Source: Corallium rubrum
Taxonomy: Eukaryota; Cnidaria; Anthozoa; Scleralcyonacea; Coralliidae
Direction: 5' to 3'
Length of the DNA stretch: 64,000 nucleotides
NCBI GenBank assembly: GCA_964035015.1
Contig: OZ036012.1
Span: 4,807,785 to 4,871,784 of the forward strand
Position numbers and translations under genes: made by a program. Of this stretch, positions 47,177-64,000 are shown in pieces (within the stretch, counting starts at the first letter, position 1; every line of letters starts with the position of its first letter). The notes beneath the pieces are model-generated. The model was not told the origin of the DNA and did not search any database. It saw only the letters and a program-made list of their open reading frames with translations.

Positions 47177-50100
47177 CTATGGAAAATGATTTTGCAAATG
47201 TGGCGAGTTTGGAAAATTGGTTGGAAAAGGGAACCCATGGCCAGCCGGCCAATGTCCCCCTAGTCCAATATAGCCTTGTCCTCCCATATGTGGGGCTAGA
47301 CCAATTCCAAACGGCGAAACAAGACCTTGTCTGTTCATTGCCCAATGTCTCCCTGGTCCTGCTCCACCCCACTCCATTGGACCCCATCTTGGGAGATGTG
47401 GAGTATTAGACGCATGTATTGGATCGTTGGTGAATGCGTATTCGTGTGAATCGAATGGCCATTGGCTGAATGACCAGTGATGACGTGGAACAAACTGTCT
47501 TTTAATTGGTTTATGCCTACGATGCGTCGTGTGAAGTTTCTTTGCATGTGATCTAAAATTGACAAGATAGTTAGACTAGTAACATTTGTACGTTATTTAT
47601 TTATTTATTTATTTAACAAAAGAAAATGTAAACAAGTGATTACGGTTCAGAGACAGCAAAAAACAGATTAATTCAGCATGCAATGAGGAACGTAGTACAG
47701 TAGTATAGTACAGTATAGTACAGTATAGCACAGTACGGTACAGTACAGTACAGTGCAGTTACAGTACAGTGCGGTACAGTACAGTATACAGCACAGTAAA
47801 CAGCAGAGTATACAGTACAGTACAATGCAGTATACAGTACAGTTGCAGTTACACTACGGCACGGTGCGGTGCAGTACAGTATACAGTAGAGTAGAGTAGA
47901 GTACAGTACAGTACAGTACAGTACAGTACAGTACAGTACAGTACAGTACAGTACAGTACAGTACAGTACAGTACAGTACAGTACAGTACAGTACAGTACA
48001 GTACAGTACAGTACAGTACAGTACAGTACAGTACAGTACAGTACAGTACAGTACAGTACAGTACAGTACAGTACAGTACAGTACAGTACAGTACAGTACA
48101 GTACAGTACAGTACACTACAATACAGTACAGTACAGTACAGTACAGTACAGTACGGTACGGTACGGTACGGTACGGTACGGTAGAGTACAGTACGGTAGA
48201 GTAGAGTAGAGTAGAGTAGAGTAGAGTAGAGTAGAGTAGAGTAGAGTAGAGTAGAGTAGAGTAGAGTAGAGTAGAGTAGAGTAGAGTAGAGTAGAGTAGA
48301 GTAGAGTAGAGTAAAGTAGAGTAGAGTAGAGTAGAGTAGAGTAGAGTAGAGTAGAGTAGAGTAGAGTAGAGTAGAGTAGAGTAGAGTAGAGTAGAGTAGA
48401 GTAGAGTAGAGTAGAGTAGAGTAGAGTAGAGTAGAGTAGAGTAGAGTAGAGTAGAGTAGAGTAGAGTAGAGTAGAGTAGAGTAGAGTAGAGTAGAGTACA
48501 TGTACAGTTAATACCATGTATTCCAGTACAGAATAATACAATGCAATATAGCGTGGTGAAATACAAAAAATACAATATAATGTACCACATTAATTTAGTA
48601 CAACCAAATGCATGTACAGTTAATATCATGTATTCCAGTACAGAATAATACAATGCAATATAGCGTGGTGAAATACAAAAAATACAATACAATGTACCAC
48701 ATTAATTTAGTACAATCAAATGCATGAACGTGTATCAGACTAAAATATACTACAACTTTAGGTTAATAGATGAAGTTACCTTTTAAAGGAGATAAAAGGA
48801 CTTGATGGATAAGACTGAGCAGCGCCGTACGTTTGACCATATTGCAAATAAGATTGAGCGGGTGCAGTGCTTTCTTCATAAGGTCGATAATAATTCATAT
48901 AAGAGGATTCATCTGGTTGATATGTAGGCATCATATAATAAACTGGTACATAACCAGCTGTAACACTCTCTTGAGGATAAGTCACAGCTTGAGGATAAGT
49001 CACAGCTTGAGGATAAGTCACAGCCTGAGGATAAGCCACATCTTGACGTCTACTGGCGTAATATTTACTTCCTTGTTCATCTTTTAATTTCTCGTCCTTC
49101 TCTGATACTCCATCTAAAAAAACACGATCGTATAACAAAGATAGTACCAGACGATTGGCGGTGGTGATGGTGATTGTGGTAATGGTGTTGTGGTGATGGT
49201 GACATTGATGGTGATGGTTGTGGTGATAGTGTTGTGATGCTGGTAATAGTGGTGATGGTGATAGAGTGATAGTGGTGGTGATGATGATGATGGTGATGGT
49301 AGTGTTGGTGTTGGTGGCATTGATGGTGATGTTGTGATGGTGGTAATAGTGATGGTAATAGAAGTCGTGGTGGTGGTGGTGGTGATGATGGTGGTGGTGA
49401 TGGAGTGGTGATGATGACTGGTGGTGATGGTCAAGCTAAGACCCAAATACTCAGAAAAATGGTCAGTTATAGTGACCAGTGAGATGTTCTAACCACTAAG
49501 CTACTGAGACTCAGATGGAGAGCTAAGGTTACAAATGTGTACAACCTGTAACCTTCTGATGACCAGTGAGATGTTCTAACCATTAAGCTACTGAAACTCA
49601 GACGGAGAGCTAAGGTTACAAATGTGTACAACCTGTAACCTTCATGATCACCAGTGAGATGTTCTAACCATTAAGCTACTGAGACTCAGATAGAGAGCTA
49701 AGGTTATAAATTCATAGCCAGATAGATGTGCTTCTTAAGCGGTAGTATTTTATATAACATGTAGTTAGAGAGACATCGTCAACTGATGTTTTAGACCCAC
49801 GTGTATTATATATGTATTATCGATGTATTTTAGCACTAAACAAGAAGATGCTCTCGACATCACATGCTTTGATAAATGAAAGATACCATTGTTTGTGCGT
49901 TCTATATGTCGGACCGCTATACTACACTACTACATACACCAAAAGGTGAATCTGGCTCAATTAATATCAGTATGTAAATCGTTGTTTAGATAACTGTTAC
50001 AAATGAAAGATACCTTTGCTTGGGTTGCTTGTGGGTTCTATATGTCAGAACGCTATACTATTCTACTACATACACCAAAAGGTGAATCTGGCTCAATTAA

Positions 50101-50508
50101 TATCAGTATGTAAATCATTGTTTAAATAACTGTTACAAAAGAAAGATACCTTCGTTTGTGCGTTCTATATGACAGAACGCTACACTACTATACTACATAC
50201 ACCAAAAGGTGAATCTGGCTCAATGAATATCAGTACGTAAATCATTGTTTAAAGAACTGTCACAAACCTGGAGGAGCCAAAATTAAGAATGGATAGCTGG
50301 AATAGCCAGGAAACGAAGCATAATGATAACCAGGACTTGGTAAGAAAGGCCATGGGTTCGCTTTGTCGATTTTTACCTTGGATCTCGAATGATGGTGATG
50401 CTTGTGTTTGGAGTTCCCAGATTTTGTAAGGTGTTTAGAATCTACGACCACTAAATGAACAACAACCAACACTAATACCCCAGCAGAAAGTCTTCTGGGG
50501 AGCAACAT
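47177..50508 (-). CDS. Secreted His-, Tyr/Pro- and Gly-rich protein
   Basis: Three exons on the minus strand: 50268-50508, 48780-49113, 47177-47552. The joined frame is 316 residues. Exon 1: signal peptide (about 1-22), a KHKHHHHSRSK stretch, then WPFLPSPGYHYASFPGY and an aromatic/Pro end, phase 1 (donor GTTTGT, the same unusual donor as the divergent neighbour). Exon 2: acidic start, four TYPQAV-type repeats, then Tyr-rich YYMMPTYQPDESSYMNYY and SYLQYGQTYGAAQSYPSS, ending in phase 2 inside an Arg codon (AAAG/GTAACT). Exon 3: basic start, WSFSQWPFDSHEYAFTNDP, then a Gly/His/Pro-rich end. The AFTNDP block resembles AFTDNP in the four-exon gene. Function unknown; composition suggests a structural or adhesive secreted protein, which is inference. 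Confidence 0.75.
47695..48497. repeat. 800-bp mosaic pentanucleotide array (TACAG, TAGAG)
   Basis: Irregular TACAG units to about 47890, a uniform GTACA block to about 48150, a short GTACG block, then a uniform GTAGA block to 48497. It lies in intron 2 of the His/Tyr-rich gene. Two copies of an 85-120 bp direct repeat follow at about 48500-48730. Confidence 0.95.
49150..49440. repeat. (GGTGAT)-type trinucleotide-rich array
   Basis: Imperfect GGT/GAT repeats upstream of exon 2 of the His/Tyr-rich gene. It is followed by three direct repeats of about 115 bp (49450-49720) and three of about 140 bp (49860-50250), each with CACCAAAAGGTGAATCTGGC. Confidence 0.85.
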
Positions 50509-50907
50509 GATATCTCCTTGAGTAGTTATAGACCAGATTAGATGAGATTTTTTGTTTTCTTAAGCTGGTTTTCCACCAGGTGACTTTTTTCGCGCGACTT
50601 TCTCTTTGTCTCATGAGCAATGAGCTGGAACTAATCAGAAATCTATTGAATTCCAACAAAAGAAAGTCGCTTCGCGCGAAAAAAAATCGCCTAGTGGTCC
50701 CAAACCGGCTTTAATAAAGTTTAGTGAACCGAGAGATCCACCCGTTGATCTTAACGTTTGGTTGAAACCCACAACACCGTATGACTAAACGTCTTGCTTT
50801 ACAAACAAAACATTACAAACAATTACTTTTACAAGATTACTAAAAAGTTCTAATATTTTTGTGTAATAGTACATTTACGCCTAGCTGAAGAGCAGAAATT
50901 TGGTTCA
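50509..50907. promoter_or_regulatory. Shared upstream region of second head-to-head pair, with a foldback insertion
   Basis: 399 bp between start codons at 50508 (-) and 50908 (+). A foldback of about 160 bp (50560-50715) with AAGCTGGTTTTCCACCAGG and its partial inverse lies inside, so part of the shared promoter region is transposon-derived. Confidence 0.45.
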
Positions 50908-52076
50908 ATGTGGCAGGTTTTGGTTTCGTCCGTTTTGCTATGTTTAGCGACTGTGTCTGCTAAAAGCCTAATGAAGGAAAGGAAAAACAAAATAAAAGAG
51001 AAAAAAGAGACGTCAATTGAACAAGATATTACAGATGACGAAGGTTCTTCCATAGTTCCTGTTTTTCCAGGTTATCGTTTTCAGTATGGTCCTGAATTTC
51101 TCCCAGGTTTGTAGTTTAACTGCGCACGCTTAATTTAGTAAATTCGTTTCGTTAATAACACGGTGTAGTTGTCTTCTATATATTTAATTAACTCTCTCGA
51201 TATATTGTAACTGTGCAAATAATTTGAAGCTTGCATGTAAATCCTTTCCGTCAGTATTCGCTGCGATGAGTAAAATCGTCTGGCGTTAGCAAGGGTAAAA
51301 TATAGCCTAGTTTCTAAGTCTTTCATTTCCGCCATGAGCTTGGCGATCGAAAGAAGGAAATTACGGAATATATTCCAATTGGAGCTCGAAATGAAAATTG
51401 AACTGTTTAACTTTCAACTTTTGGCGGTTGCAGAAGGAAAGCTAATGATAAGAAAGCTAGGCCAGTGAACCTTCGTCGATCCGAGGTGAGATAGAGCTTG
51501 TATTAAAATAGTAAGTGTCGGGAAACACTTAGGACGTCATAACATCACAATTCTTCCTCAATAAACAACTGAGCTGTAAAGTGAAAGTGTTTACGAATTT
51601 TGCTAGGCCTTTCCCAGTGGGTCCGTTCGGATCACTTCCGAAACGTGTTAACCGAGGAAGGCCTAGAAACTAGGCTAGGTAAAATACAAATAACATAAGA
51701 CATGCGAATCTAATGCTATCTATAAAAGGTTAAGATTTTTTCAATTTGTTCTTGATCCTTTCCCATCTGTAAATTTTATTATGAATTACTGAGCATACAA
51801 CTGATTGTCTACAGAAGACACAACTATTTAATTACTATGCATTGTATTATTTTTTCAGATTATAGAATGTCCCCTCGTTTTGAAGACGAAGAGAACACGG
51901 CAGACCCGGAAGCACGTTCTTTAGGTGTATCCGAAACGAAACCGAATAAGGACAAAGTTAATTATCGTCGTGAAGTTCTGCTATGGCCGAGACCATGTGG
52001 TTGGGAATGGGACGGCAATATGTATCGATGGGGTCCCTGTAATACTTTCTTCGGAGGACCTGGGTTTCCATGGTAA
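50908..52076 (+). CDS. Small secreted protein with Trp/Gly/Pro-rich end
   Basis: Two exons: 50908-51106 and 51859-52076, giving 138 residues. Exon 1: signal peptide (about 1-18), Lys/Glu-rich segment, then VPVFPGYRFQYGPEFLPG, phase 1 with donor GTTTGT. Exon 2 starts DYRMSPRFEDEEN and ends LLWPRPCGWEWDGNMYRWG, PCNTFFGGPGFPW. The end of exon 1 and its rare donor resemble exon 1 of the divergent neighbour (PGYHYASFPGY, then PPG), so the pair may be an inverted duplication that later diverged. Two Cys in the C-terminal block could form a disulfide. Function unknown. The intron contains a foldback of about 380 bp (51305-51685, TAGCCTAGTTTCTA ends). Confidence 0.75.
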
Positions 52077-52824
52077 CACTTAAGCAAAAGCAAATAGATA
52101 ATTGAAGCAGTATGCAAAGATAGCATAAGATTGGCCAACGTAAATAACCTCTGGCCAATAGCTTGCTGCCATTAACATTTCTCCAATTAATCCTCACACA
52201 TGTTTTGAAGACCTATACTAATATTCTTTTTTTCGTACCAAACAAGCTTTTGTTTATAGGAAGCCGTGAAGAGTTCAAAGTTCTAGCGGGCAACAATTGA
52301 AAACTTATTGACCGAGCAGGCAATAAGTTCTCAATTATTGCCCGCTTGGTAGACATTGAAATTTAGCTAAGGTCATGTGACCACAAACCAACCAATGACA
52401 GTCATCGTTGCATCCAGTGAAACTCTAGCTATATAACAATAGTAGTTAGTAACTGAAATCTATCTCTAGCTATTTTCAGGATTTTTGACCCTTTAATGCG
52501 CGGCTTGCCGAGACGTGAAGAAAATGAAATTAGTGATTAAATATTACAACCAGTTATTATTAAAACATCACACCAAAACATGTGAAAGACGGTGAAATTT
52601 AATGTTGATCAATGATTAACATACAACTATAAGCCTATAAATATAATTTCTTTTCTAAGGGCAGTGTAATTTTCCTGGAAATCGGGTCTGGAATATATTC
52701 CCAAGCTTCGTTTGCTGAACTTCTCTAAATTATCTATAAGAAAAACAATAAAAGAATAAGATGATTTTATGTCAGCTTATAGACCACTTTCATAATGGCC
52801 GATGATTTAACGCCTTGCCGCATT

Positions 52825-52905
52825 ATGTTAGACGGGATAGTAATTTTAATAGTTTTAAGTCTTCATTGAAAACGTACCTTTTTCAAATTGCATATTGTAC
52901 ATAGT
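52825..52905 (+). pseudogene. LINE C-terminal relic
   Basis: Frame HYVRRDSNFNSFKSSLKTYL, then FQIAYCT and a stop. The FKSSLKTYLF ending is usual for CR1/L2-like LINE proteins. Confidence 0.55.
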
Positions 52906-53084
52906 TTTATCCTTATTTTTTTATTTCATTTTTTTTCATTTTAGCATATGTAAATACTATCACTATTATTATATTTTATTGTTACGTGCATTTGATCATA
53001 TTCTCATGTAAATTTGCGCCCTACAAATAATAAATTTTTATAAATTATTATGATTTAGAATTGTTTCATATCTGTAAAAACGTA

Positions 53085-54190
53085 GAGTGTGGCGTAGGCA
53101 GTGTTTTAGATAGAGTAAAGTGAGAAGATGGTAAACTGCTGAAAATAGTTTTAATAACGAAATACTGACGTTTCAAGCAGAGTCCTTCATCAGAGTAAAA
53201 AGTAGAGTGTTGTGTAGGCAGTGTTTTAGATAGAGCAAAGTGAAAAGATGGTAAACTGCTGAAAATAGTTTTGATAACGAAATACTGACGTTTCAAGCAG
53301 AGTCCCTCATCAGAGTAAAAAGTAGAGTGTTGTGTAATACCGACGTTTCAAGCAGAGTCCTTCATCAGAGTAAAAAGTAGAGTGCTGTGTAGGCAGTGTT
53401 TTAGATAAAGCAAAGTGAAAAGATGGTAAACTGCTGTGAATAGTTTTGATAACGAAATACTGACGTAATTTCAAGCAGAGCTCTTCATCAGAGTAAAAAG
53501 TAGAGTGTTGTGTAATACCGACGTTTCAAGCAGTGTCCTTCATCAGAGTAAAAAGTAGAGTGCTGTGTAGGCAGTGTTTTAGATAGAGCAAAGTGAAAAG
53601 ATGGTAAACTGCTGTGAATAGTTTTGATAACGAAATACTGACGTTTCAAGCAGAGTTCTTCATCAGAGTAAAAAGTAGAGTGTTGTGTAGGCAGTGTTTT
53701 AGATAGAGCAAAGTGAAAAGATGGTAAACTGCTGAGAATAGTTTTGATAACGAAATACTGACGTTTCAAGCAGAGTTCTTCATCAGAGTAAAAAGTAGAG
53801 TGTTGTGTAATACCGACGTTTCAAGCAGAGTCCTTCATCAGAGTAAAAAGTAGAGTGCTGTGTAGGCAGTGTTTTAGATAGAGCAAAGTGAAAAGATGGT
53901 AAACTGCTGTGAATAGTTTTGATAACGAAATACTGACGTTTCAAGCAGAGTTCTTCATCAGAGTAAAAAGTAGAGTGTTGTGTAGGCAGTGTTTTAGATA
54001 GAGCAAAGTGAAAAGATGGTAAACTGCTGAGAATAGTTTTGATAACGAAATACTGACGTAATTTCAAGCAGAGCTCTTCATCAGAGTAAAAAGTAGAGTG
54101 TTGTGTAGGCAGTGTTTTAGATAGAGCAAAGTGAAAAGGTGGTAAACAAGCAAGAACACTTTTGGTAACGAAATAGTGACGTTCCGAGCT
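53085..54190 (-). repeat. Tandem array of hammerhead-like units, about ten copies
   Basis: On the minus strand each unit has CTGATGA, AGGACTCTGCTT, then GAAAC and GTC. Full units are about 120 bp and are mixed with short units of about 55 bp (GTGTTGTGTAATACCGACG junctions). Copies start near 53163, 53286, 53341, 53463, 53519, 53640, 53759, 53814, 53935 and 54055. Two carry an AATTT or related insertion that breaks GAAAC. Confidence 0.75.
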
Positions 54191-54224
54191 GGAACTCTTT
54201 TACTCTATATTAGATGGGGTCATT

Positions 54225-54815
54225 GGACCACCTTCAAAAACTCATTAATAAGTCATGAGGAAAACACAAAAGAAAATCATGACCTTATCGTATCTTTATA
54301 TGTGATAAAGATTTCTCCTGATTTACATAAACTTTAGCTCTGAATTTCTCGGCTTAGACAAGGTTATTTTTCAAACTCCGCCAATGAACTTACCAAGTGG
54401 TTCGTTTTTGAAGCCGTATAATAAGCTCGCAGTTCGTGTTTTATCAGATGTAAAAACACTCGGCTTCGCCTCATGTCTTTTTATATGATAAAACACTCCT
54501 GCTCGTTTATTATACAGTACTTCAAAAACTCATTAATAATTCATGAGGAAAACACAAAAGAAAATCATGACCGTATCGTATCTTTATAAGTGATGAAGAT
54601 TTCTCCTGATTTACTTAAACTTTAGCTTTGATTTTCTCGGCTTAGACAAGGTTATTTTTCAAACTAACTCCGCCAATCAACTTACCAAGTGGTTCGTTTT
54701 TGAAGCCGTATAATAAACTCGCAGTTCGTGTTTTATCAGATATAAAAACACTTGGCTTCGCCTCGTGTCTTTATACCTGATAAAACACTCCTGCTCGTTT
54801 ATTATACAGTACTTA
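54225..54815. repeat. Tandem duplication, about 300-bp unit
   Basis: Two copies each start near ACTCATTAATAA and contain TTACCAAGTGGTTCGTTTTT and GATAAAACACTCCTGCTCG. They differ by a few substitutions and a small indel. Confidence 0.85.
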
Positions 54816-55046
54816 AACTTTGCTGCGGATATCTGGAACCAACTTGATTTTTCCTTGCGAAAAGCGAAAACCCTACCACTTTTTAAGCGCGGTCTTTCTG
54901 ATGCTCTATTTTAATCGTTCTTTCACAAGTTATATGCATGCCTAGTTCATAGTTGTTAATCAATATATTGTTTTATAACTTTTGTTTCATTAGTATAACT
55001 TTTGTCGTTTAGCTTTGCAGTACTTTACCTGATTGCTTGTATGATG

Positions 55047-55079
<33 letters not shown>

Positions 55080-55233
55080 TTCCAATATTTTCTTCATTTG
55101 TAATAATATATATGTATACAGTTGGCTTTTATATATTGTAACTAGTTATCTGAGGACCCCTCTGTAAAACACTTTAGGGTGATGTTGGCATCCTCAATAA
55201 AGATTATTATTATTATTATTATTATTATCATCA

Positions 55234-55291
<58 letters not shown>

Positions 55292-55305
55292 CATTATTAT
55301 TATAT
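54815..55305 (+). pseudogene. LINE 3' end with ATT tails
   Basis: Short frame LNFAADIWNQLDFSLRKAKT, then LPLFKRGLSDALF and a stop. A 3' UTR and ATT tracts follow (55040-55078 and 55205-55302). RT and endonuclease are missing. Confidence 0.6.
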
Positions 55306-55460
55306 AATAATAATAGAAGCCCCCTTTTAGGCTCTCCGCACACTGTAAGCACTGCTTAATTTCCTTAAAATTTAACTGCTCTGACTCTCAGCCAATCAAA
55401 TAAAAAATTATTTTTTTTATGTATGTTATTAATAGAATAAACAGTTAGTCTACGACTTAG

Positions 55461-61516
<6,056 letters not shown>

Positions 61517-61734
61517 GTTTTTATAGACAAAGTTATCCAAGTTTGAGATCAATGGCTTTTTGCTTTTATGAAAAGTTAAAATCTTGGCAGGTGGTCTTCA
61601 TCAAAACAGATAACCGAGAAACTGGTACCTGTGCAGAAATTGTTCAAATTTAAAACAGCCAACGCCGACGGTAATGAAATTAATTTCCGTTGCCTTAGGA
61701 CTTGTTTATAATATAGCCCACTTGCACTCACTCT

Positions 61735-61845
61735 CTTAGTGGAAGACAAATGCTTATATACTCTACCCATGCATGAAGTCAAGGTGGTCATCCATCCAAG
61801 TACTAACGAAATTCAGCCGAGCTTAACTTCAGTGATGAGATAACC
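61735..61845 (-). mobile_element. Strongly decayed 5S-SINE head
   Basis: CATCCATCCAAGTACTAACG and GAGCTTAACTTC match the 5S-like part with several changes. Shares the GGCTTAACTTCAGTG variant with the 58.6 kb copy. Confidence 0.45.
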
Positions 61846-62324
61846 TGCGAGCAGGCTCTTGTGGAGGGTGAGAGGGAGGGGAATGCAGACAAGAGAAAGA
61901 GAGAGCCTGCACTGGTACTATAGGATTTTAGATATCTGCGTCCTAAATCATGACGCAAAATTCTCATTGGTCTGTTTGTCTTATAACGTCAATCATAAAT
62001 GCAAATCTTAAAGTGTGTGTTATTAACTTATTCATAAATGTGGATGTTGTTTCAAAAGGCAAAAGATCGGCTTGGAATGAAATTCGAAAATGCGAAAAAG
62101 TAGACAGTCAAAGCATCATCTAGACTGGGAGTGAAAGAAAGAAACATTGTATTTATTGCAATAGATTCAGCAAATCTTGCAAGAAGGAAGAGAAAATCGC
62201 CAAAAATACCAGTATACAAACCATATTAAGAATAACAATGGCAAAATATTCAATAATGCACGCACAATGGAAATTTTCCGATCGATCAGTTTCTCGCAGT
62301 CGACAAGAAAGAATTGCTATTTGA

Positions 62325-62390
62325 TTATATATATTTTAAGACCAAACCGGGACCAGCTGCGAAAAATTCAACTACATAGGCCTTCCATTT
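62325..62390 (-). mobile_element. tRNA-SINE body fragment, inverted
   Basis: TTTTAAGACCAAACCGGGAC is the inverse of the SINE body. It lies just before the three forward copies, so a transcript across both would fold back. Confidence 0.6.
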
Positions 62391-62399
62391 ATGAATTCA

Positions 62400-63170
62400 G
62401 GAGCTCTCGGCAACGCCCTCCGTGGCTCAGTGGTCAGAGCATTGCAACAGAATCGCAAGGTCATGGGTTCAATTCCTGCCGGAAGGCCTGTGTAGTTGCA
62501 TTTTTCGCAACTGCTCCCGGTTTTGTCTTAAAATGTATATATTCTACACTCGAATTTTCCTTCACCCTAAATCCTTAGAACATGCTATGTAATCGAGTGA
62601 AATACCCAATATCATTTATAATATACCCAATTCTCTCCTGGCATTACCACCTTATTATATATACAGAACTCGCGATCAAGCTCTCGGCAACGCCCTCCGT
62701 GGCTCAGTGGTCAGAGCATTGCAACAGAATCGCAAGGTCATGGGTTCAATTCCTGCCGGAAGGCCTGTGTAGTTGCATTTTTCGCAACTGCTCCCGGTTT
62801 GGTCTTAAAATGTATATATTCTACACTCGAATTTTCCTTCACCCTAAATCCTTAGAACATGCTATGTAATCGAGTGAAATACCCAATATCATTTATAATA
62901 TACCCAATTCTCTCCTGGCATTACCACCTTATTATATATACAGAACTCGCGATCAAGCTCTCGGCAACGCCCTCCGTGGCTCAGTGGTCAGAGCATTGCA
63001 ACAGAATCGCAAGGTCATGGGTTCAATTCCTGCCGGAAGGCCTGTGTAGTTGCATTTTTCGCAACTGCTCCCGGTTTGGTCTTAAAATGTATATATTCTA
63101 CACTCGAATTTTCCTTCACCCTAAATCCTTAGAACATGCTATGTAATCGAGTGAAATGCCCAATATTACT
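62400..63170 (+). mobile_element. Three tandem tRNA-derived SINEs, 277-bp period
   Basis: Heads (CCCTCCGTGGCTCAGTGG) start near 62414, 62691 and 62968. Units two and three are practically identical over 277 bp, including the leader CTCTCCTGGCATTACCACC and the 3' end ATGCTATGTAATCGAGTGAA. Unit one differs by a base or two and has a different upstream flank. A and B boxes are intact in all. Confidence 0.85.
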
Positions 63171-63319
63171 TATAATATACTATTTGATTTGCTTTGTTCA
63201 GTTGTTTCGTTTGACATGTATCCATGGGTTGATTGGATTCATCTCAATGGGGGCGGATGTTCGAAATTGTATGGAGTCCGTACAGGCTCTCTACCCTTTC
63301 TTCGACCTTGCAAGGGCCT

Positions 63320-63376
63320 GTTAGCAGGCTAGTGGTGAGAAGCAGCGCGCTAGCAGCACGTACGTACCACCCATGC
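63320..63376 (-). mobile_element. 5S-SINE head remnant
   Basis: GGTGAGAAGCAGCGCGCTAG and CAGCACGTACGTACCACCC resemble the 5' end of the 5S-SINE in reverse orientation. Confidence 0.45.
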
Positions 63377-63394
63377 ACCTTACTGCGGAGAAAG

Positions 63395-63880
63395 GAATGT
63401 TAAAAATGCAAATGAAACGAAAATCAAGTTTGTCTTATTTGAAAGAACACTTAAAATGATAGAGTAACATCTTTTGCAGTTTTTCGTTTCCTTACTTCGT
63501 TCTTGAGATATTTCAGTTTGTTTGACATGCAAATTAAACATTTTGACGTCATGACATGCATAATGAGTTATCGAAAAAAGTTATATATCTTTGATATTGT
63601 CAAATATAATTACCTGAAAATCTACATGTTTAGTGTTCTTGGCGAAACACACCCACATGCTTTCTTTGAATTAATTTGGTTTAATAAAAGCAAAGCTATA
63701 TAACTTTTTTCGATAACTCATTATGCACGTCATGACTTCAAAATGTTTAATTTGCATATCGAACAAACTGAAATATCTTTAGAACGAAGCAAGGAAACGA
63801 AAAACTGCAGAAGATGTTATTTTAAGTGTTCTTTGAAATAAGACTGACTTAATTTTCGTTTCATTTGCACTTTAATAATT
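63395..63880. mobile_element. Foldback element related to the 26.4 kb element
   Basis: Left ATGCAAATGAAACGAAAAT and right ATTTTCGTTTCATTTGCA are inverse. TTTGACATGCAAATTAAACA on the left has its inverse near 63750. Inner sequence resembles 26345-26860. Confidence 0.8.
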
Positions 63881-64000
63881 GATTTATATACATTATAATA
63901 CTATATAAAAATAAATTTCTTCATTATCTTTTTTTCATATTTTTTAATCCCTTAAATAATCCTTTTGGAACCTTTTGGAAACCATAAAATATTCTTGATT

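Larger units (their letters stand above)
52077..55460. other. Intergenic repeat-rich region
   Basis: No gene supported. Holds an inverted partial copy of the 27.5/35.9 kb repeat (52205-52435), LINE relics (52825-52905 and 54815-54910), the hammerhead-like tandem array (53085-54190), a tandem 300-bp duplication (54225-54815) and ATT arrays near 55050 and 55250. Confidence 0.7.

Noticed and set aside
47673..48692. 339-codon minus-strand frame of LLYST/VLYCT repeats
   Set aside because: It is the stop-free translation of a pentanucleotide array; other frames are open as well.
52627..52733. Possible terminal exon (DNLEKFSKRSLGIYSRPDF) after a good TTTTTCTTATAG acceptor, minus strand
   Set aside because: It needs a phase-1 donor, but the only candidate upstream, at 55465, is phase 2. 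It cannot be joined to the acidic gene as built.
62414..62490. Three tandem tRNA genes
   Set aside because: A and B boxes are present but each is fused to a common SINE body, and no clean cloverleaf with terminator is seen.

Overview
This window is animal nuclear DNA. It is AT-rich, with GT-AG introns, a seven-repeat F-box/WD40 gene, signal-peptide exons, 5S-rRNA-derived and tRNA-derived SINEs, a Penelope-like retroelement, pieces of LINEs, many foldback elements and very long micro- and minisatellites. The repeat content suggests a marine invertebrate such as a cnidarian, sponge or lophotrochozoan. The sequence alone does not settle the phylum. No rRNA operon, functional tRNA gene, CRISPR array or bacterial operon was seen.

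Layout. 1-12.7 kb (+): an F-box/WD40 gene whose 5' end lies outside the window. I joined 18 exons by hand and the reading frame closes. 15.2-21.6 kb: three small two-exon secreted-protein genes of one family, recognised by an aromatic-x-C-D motif and a distal C-P motif. Two of them start head to head. 24.9-36.9 kb (-): a seven-exon gene for a secreted protein of about 1026 residues with acidic, Pro/Ala-repeat, Gly-Tyr and Cys modules. 38.9-45.9 kb (-): a four-exon relative sharing one exon module, with a reading-frame break inside a Gly/Ala repeat. 47.2-52.1 kb: a head-to-head pair of secreted-protein genes (three exons on -, two on +). 55.5-61.5 kb (-): a five-exon gene with signal peptide, acidic exons and Gly/Tyr/His-rich exons. 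The rest is repeats.

The eight secreted-protein genes share one plan. Exon 1 is mainly a signal peptide and ends in phase 1, internal exons are mostly symmetric phase-1 modules, and in the three longest-resolved genes the last intron is phase 2 and splits an Arg codon. Sequences are low in complexity (Asp/Glu, Pro/Ala, Gly/Tyr/His, Lys). This looks like a locally expanded cluster of secreted structural or matrix proteins made by exon shuffling and repeat growth. The structural role is inference; the gene structures come from splice sites and reading frame. I recognise no named family for them.

Several repeats carry hammerhead-ribozyme-like cores, including a tandem array of about ten copies. 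One such core lies just downstream of the Penelope-like element, where these elements are known to carry hammerheads.
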